Shown piece after piece: positions 13,581-16,051 of a stretch of DNA of 16,051 nt. Location: assembly GCA_028276365.1 (NCBI GenBank), contig JAPYWL010000029.1, positions 1 to 16,051 on the forward strand. The letters are read 5' to 3'. Numbering within the stretch: the first letter of the stretch is position 1; every line of letters starts with the position of its first letter. Source of the stretch: Deltaproteobacteria bacterium. GTDB lineage: Bacteria; DRYD01. Position numbers and translations under genes: made by a program. The notes under the pieces are model-generated. The model made no database searches and was not told where the DNA came from. It was given only the letters and a program-made list of their open reading frames with translations.

Positions 13581-14903
13581 ATGAGCATATTTAGATTAAA
13601 TAAAGTAGGGTTATTTTTAGGGTTAATAATATTATTTTTACTCGGATTTTCTTTAGGAATTTTCATTGGTAAAAAAACAATTAATAATTCTAAAAATCAA
13701 AATAATAATATTCTTTCTTTTTTATTTGATAATAAAAATAAAGAAAAAGTTAAAAATGATTATGTTAAAGTATTTGGTACTAAGAAGATAGTTTTTTTAA
13801 TATTAGGAAGTGACTATAATTGGACATCTGATCATAAACCTACAAGCGAGAAAGCTAGAACTGATACTATTATTTTAGCTACTTTGGATATATATAATAA
13901 TGAATTACGGTTGCTTTCTATTCCGAGAGATTTAAGGGTTTATTATGATGAACCTTATAATTATTATGATAAAATTAATGCTGCTAATGCTATTGAAGGT
14001 CCAAAATTAACTAAAAAAATTATTTCTAATCTGTTTAATATTCATATAGATTATCTTATTTTAATAAAACAAAAGGCCATTAAAGAATTAGTAGATGCTA
14101 TTGGAGGGGTTTATATTAATGTCGAAAAAGATATGAATTATAATGATAATTGGGGTAATTTACATATAAATTTAAAGAAAGGTTATCAATTATTAAATGG
14201 AGATCAAGTTATTGGATATATGAGGTTTAGGATGGATGAAGAAGGTGACTTGGGTAGAATTAGAAGACAGCAACAAGCTATAAAAGAAATTCTCTCTCAA
14301 CTTAAAGATAAAATTAATATTAGTAATTTATATGTTATTATTGATAAAGTATTACCTTATGTTCAAACAGATTTAAATAAACAAAATATTATTAATTTGG
14401 TAGATTATCTTAAAAATAATTCAATAAAAATGAAAACTTATACTTTACCTGTAGTTACCAATGATATAGAGGGAATAAGCTATGTAGAATTGGCTGAAGA
14501 TTATAAAAAAGCTATTGAAGCTTTTTATAAAGGATATCCTGTTATTTCCGTTTTTAATGGTACTGACTATGATAATTATATCTTAAATAAATTAAATGAT
14601 TATTATTACCTTGATAAAAGATTTTATATAATTAAATCAGATTATGCTGATGATTATTATAATCAAACTATTATAATTACTGCAGATAAATCTAAAAATT
14701 CAAAATTATATTATGTTATACCTGTTTGTAAAGTTTTTAATGTTCAAGAATTTATTTATAACAAATATTATAATACTAAGAGTGATATTTACTTGGTTAA
14801 TAAAAATTTATATGAACAAAGTAAAGATTTATTATTAAATGCTATTAATAAATCAGATGAAGTATTGATATTAGGTAATGATATGAAAGACTATTTAAAG
14901 TGA
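13581..14903 (+). CDS. LytR-CpsA-Psr (LCP) family wall polymer transferase with LytR_C domain
   Basis: 440 residues. A membrane helix at 11-30 anchors an extracytoplasmic LCP domain (about 68-245), a family that transfers lipid-linked glycopolymers onto peptidoglycan. Conserved charged residues that bind the pyrophosphate and metal are visible: Arg93 and Asp95 (ARTDTIIL), Arg116 and Asp117 (SIPRDL), Asp184, and the MRFRMDEEGDLGRIRRQQQ block (214-232). After a linker, VISVFNGTDYDNYILNKL (from 321) begins a C-terminal domain of the LytR_C type. The ATG has only a weak Shine-Dalgarno. The gene ends in TGA and rsfS follows 39 bases on, an LCP-rsfS order I recall from Firmicutes. With glmS it points to a cell with a peptidoglycan wall carrying attached polymers. 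Confidence 0.93.
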   Translation: MSIFRLNKVGLFLGLIILFLLGFSLGIFIGKKTINNSKNQNNNILSFLFDNKNKEKVKNDYVKVFGTKKIVFLILGSDYNWTSDHKPTSEKARTDTIILATLDIYNNELRLLSIPRDLRVYYDEPYNYYDKINAANAIEGPKLTKKIISNLFNIHIDYLILIKQKAIKELVDAIGGVYINVEKDMNYNDNWGNLHINLKKGYQLLNGDQVIGYMRFRMDEEGDLGRIRRQQQAIKEILSQLKDKINISNLYVIIDKVLPYVQTDLNKQNIINLVDYLKNNSIKMKTYTLPVVTNDIEGISYVELAEDYKKAIEAFYKGYPVISVFNGTDYDNYILNKLNDYYYLDKRFYIIKSDYADDYYNQTIIITADKSKNSKLYYVIPVCKVFNVQEFIYNKYYNTKSDIYLVNKNLYEQSKDLLLNAINKSDEVLILGNDMKDYLK

Positions 14904-14942
14904 AAATTAAAAAAAGATAATTTGAAATAAAAAAGGAGTTGG

Positions 14943-15470
14943 TTGTTTTTGAATAAAAAAAAATCTACTGATCTAAAAAATAAAAAAAAGGATATTCAAT
15001 CTAAGATTAATAAAAGTAAAATAAATAATAAAGATGAAGTTTTAAAAATTATAGATTATGATTCTTTAATAAAAAAATCAATTGATTATATTATAGATAT
15101 ATTAAAATCTAAAAATGCCTTTAATATAACTGTTATAAATACCCCCGATTATTTAACTGATTATTTTGTTATAGCTTCTGTTGATAATAAAATAACCTTA
15201 CAAACTATTGCTAAATACTTTATTAATGAATTTTTTATAGAATTAAAAGATAATGAATTAATAAAATTCTTTAAGGATATAAAAATAAAGTTTGATGGAA
15301 CTTACGAAAGTGGATGGATTGTTATCGATATTTATTATATTTGGATACATTTATTCTTACCAGATATTAGAGATAAATATTCCTTAGAAAGATTATGGAA
15401 TCTTAGAAATACTATGAAAAAATTAGGAGATGAATCCAATGAAGAAGATAAAGAAATTACAACTAATTAA
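14943..15470 (+). CDS. rsfS: Ribosome silencing factor RsfS with Lys-rich N-terminal extension
   Basis: 175 residues from TTG at 14943. The Iojap/RsfS domain occupies about 43-155: SIDYIIDILKSKNAFNITVIN, then TDYFVIAS, SGWIVIDIYYIWIHLFLPDIRDKYSLERLW. RsfS binds uL14 and blocks subunit joining when nutrients are short. The usual G-x-S after VIAS is changed to VDNK, and the DYGD of most members reads DIYY, so this is a diverged copy. About 40 Lys/Asn-rich residues precede the domain. Two TTG starts are possible: 14943 is only 4 bases from the aaaaggag site, while 14949 is 10 bases away and gives MNKKKST; I cannot choose firmly. A run of nine A at 14955-14963 falls in the first codons. Confidence 0.9.
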   Translation: MFLNKKKSTDLKNKKKDIQSKINKSKINNKDEVLKIIDYDSLIKKSIDYIIDILKSKNAFNITVINTPDYLTDYFVIASVDNKITLQTIAKYFINEFFIELKDNELIKFFKDIKIKFDGTYESGWIVIDIYYIWIHLFLPDIRDKYSLERLWNLRNTMKKLGDESNEEDKEITTN

Positions 15471-16051
15471 AAATTTGTTAATAAATTTCATTTTTTTACT
15501 ATTTTTTTTAAAAGTTAGTATTAGTGCTATTGAATTAAAGCTAGAGTTAATCAATCCTAAAGATACTGTTATAACTAAGCATCCTGAAATTATTATAAAG
15601 TTTCCTATAGATGTTAGCCCTATTGTAGATAAAAATAGTATTAGGGTTATTATTAATAATATTGATTTTACTAATTATATTAGATACGATTTTAGCTCCC
15701 CTGAATTGTATCTTATTATTAATTCTACAAAACCTTTAAATAATGGAGTTAATATTGTTACAATTAAAGGTAAATTAATTAATAATGATATTTTTGAAAA
15801 CTCTTTTAAAATTGTTGTTGATCCTAAGAAAAATTCAGAAATAAGAAACATTATGCTAAAATTAGATAATTCAAAAGATAATAAAACAAAGTCTTATTAT
15901 TATAACGAACTAGCTAAGATTTATGAAAAGCTAAAGTACTATCCCGATGCATTGGGATATTTCAATGTAGCAATGACTTTGGACCCTAATAATAAAGAAG
16001 CTAAAAACAATTTCAATAAATTATTCTCTGCTTTTAATAGTAAAGCTCTTA
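15439..16051 (+). CDS. Secreted protein with Ig-like and TPR regions (partial at 3' end)
   Basis: An open frame of 204 codons from ATG 15439 to the window edge with no stop, overlapping the end of rsfS by 32 bases in another frame. A Shine-Dalgarno (taggaga at 15424-15430) inside rsfS sits 8 bases before the ATG, so coupling is likely. The product starts with a basic signal peptide (KKIKKLQLIKN, then a hydrophobic stretch) with a probable cleavage after SISA at residue 30. Residues about 32-127 look like a beta-sandwich, Ig-like domain (NPKDTVITKHPEIIIKF, SIRVIINNIDFTN, LNNGVNIVTIKG). Residues 152-195 resemble tetratricopeptide repeats (NELAKIYEKLKYYPDALGYF, then MTLDPNNKEAKNNF). Function unknown; an envelope protein-interaction role is inferred from the domains. 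Confidence 0.85.
   Translation, partial: MKKIKKLQLIKNLLINFIFLLFFLKVSISAIELKLELINPKDTVITKHPEIIIKFPIDVSPIVDKNSIRVIINNIDFTNYIRYDFSSPELYLIINSTKPLNNGVNIVTIKGKLINNDIFENSFKIVVDPKKNSEIRNIMLKLDNSKDNKTKSYYYNELAKIYEKLKYYPDALGYFNVAMTLDPNNKEAKNNFNKLFSAFNSKAL

Overview
The window is a very AT-rich bacterial chromosome segment (about one quarter G+C by eye) carrying mostly housekeeping genes. TGA acts as a normal stop codon: it ends rpsR exactly where bS18 proteins end, so this is the standard bacterial code and not a mycoplasma-type code. Neither tRNA gene encodes its CCA end. The LytR-CpsA-Psr gene next to rsfS, the Bacillus-type SdhB and the LCP protein suggest a Firmicutes-like or other deep-branching lineage, but I cannot name the organism.

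Layout. Positions 1-3831 (+ strand): the C-terminal part of a type III restriction enzyme Res subunit, a rhomboid protease, dnaN, a short A-rich spacer, tRNA-Lys(UUU) and an orphan MalG-type sugar ABC permease. Positions 3821-5596 (- strand): rpsF, tRNA-Gly(CCC), and two tandem DUF3592-like membrane protein genes. Behind these lies a decayed tail that looks like a third copy. Positions 5824-16051 (+ strand): sdhB with a small unknown partner, argS, rpsR, a membrane-anchored unknown protein, glmS, a degenerate GGDEF-like protein, an M20 metallopeptidase, an LCP wall enzyme, rsfS, and a secreted Ig-like/TPR protein that runs off the window end. No gene-free stretch exceeds about 230 bases.

How they fit together. 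Translation dominates: bS6, bS18, ArgRS, RsfS and two tRNAs. Envelope building is represented by GlmS (UDP-GlcNAc precursor) and the LCP protein (attachment of polymers to peptidoglycan). DnaN is the replication clamp, here without dnaA. SdhB is one subunit of succinate dehydrogenase/fumarate reductase and sits without sdhA or sdhC.

The most unusual part is the minus-strand block. The translation-start region of rpsF (untranslated leader, Shine-Dalgarno and the first 15 codons) is present a second time in front of a DUF3592 gene, so two unrelated proteins share the same N-terminal 15 residues. That DUF3592 protein continues with a 14-residue tandem repeat. Its tandem paralogue starts at the 3' edge of tRNA-Gly with no visible ribosome binding site, and a third C-terminal tail lies past the last stop. 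This looks like a small hot spot of tandem duplication and deletion. Other points to note are an ArgRS whose HIGH signature reads NAVN and a GGDEF-like protein with no GGDEF motif.
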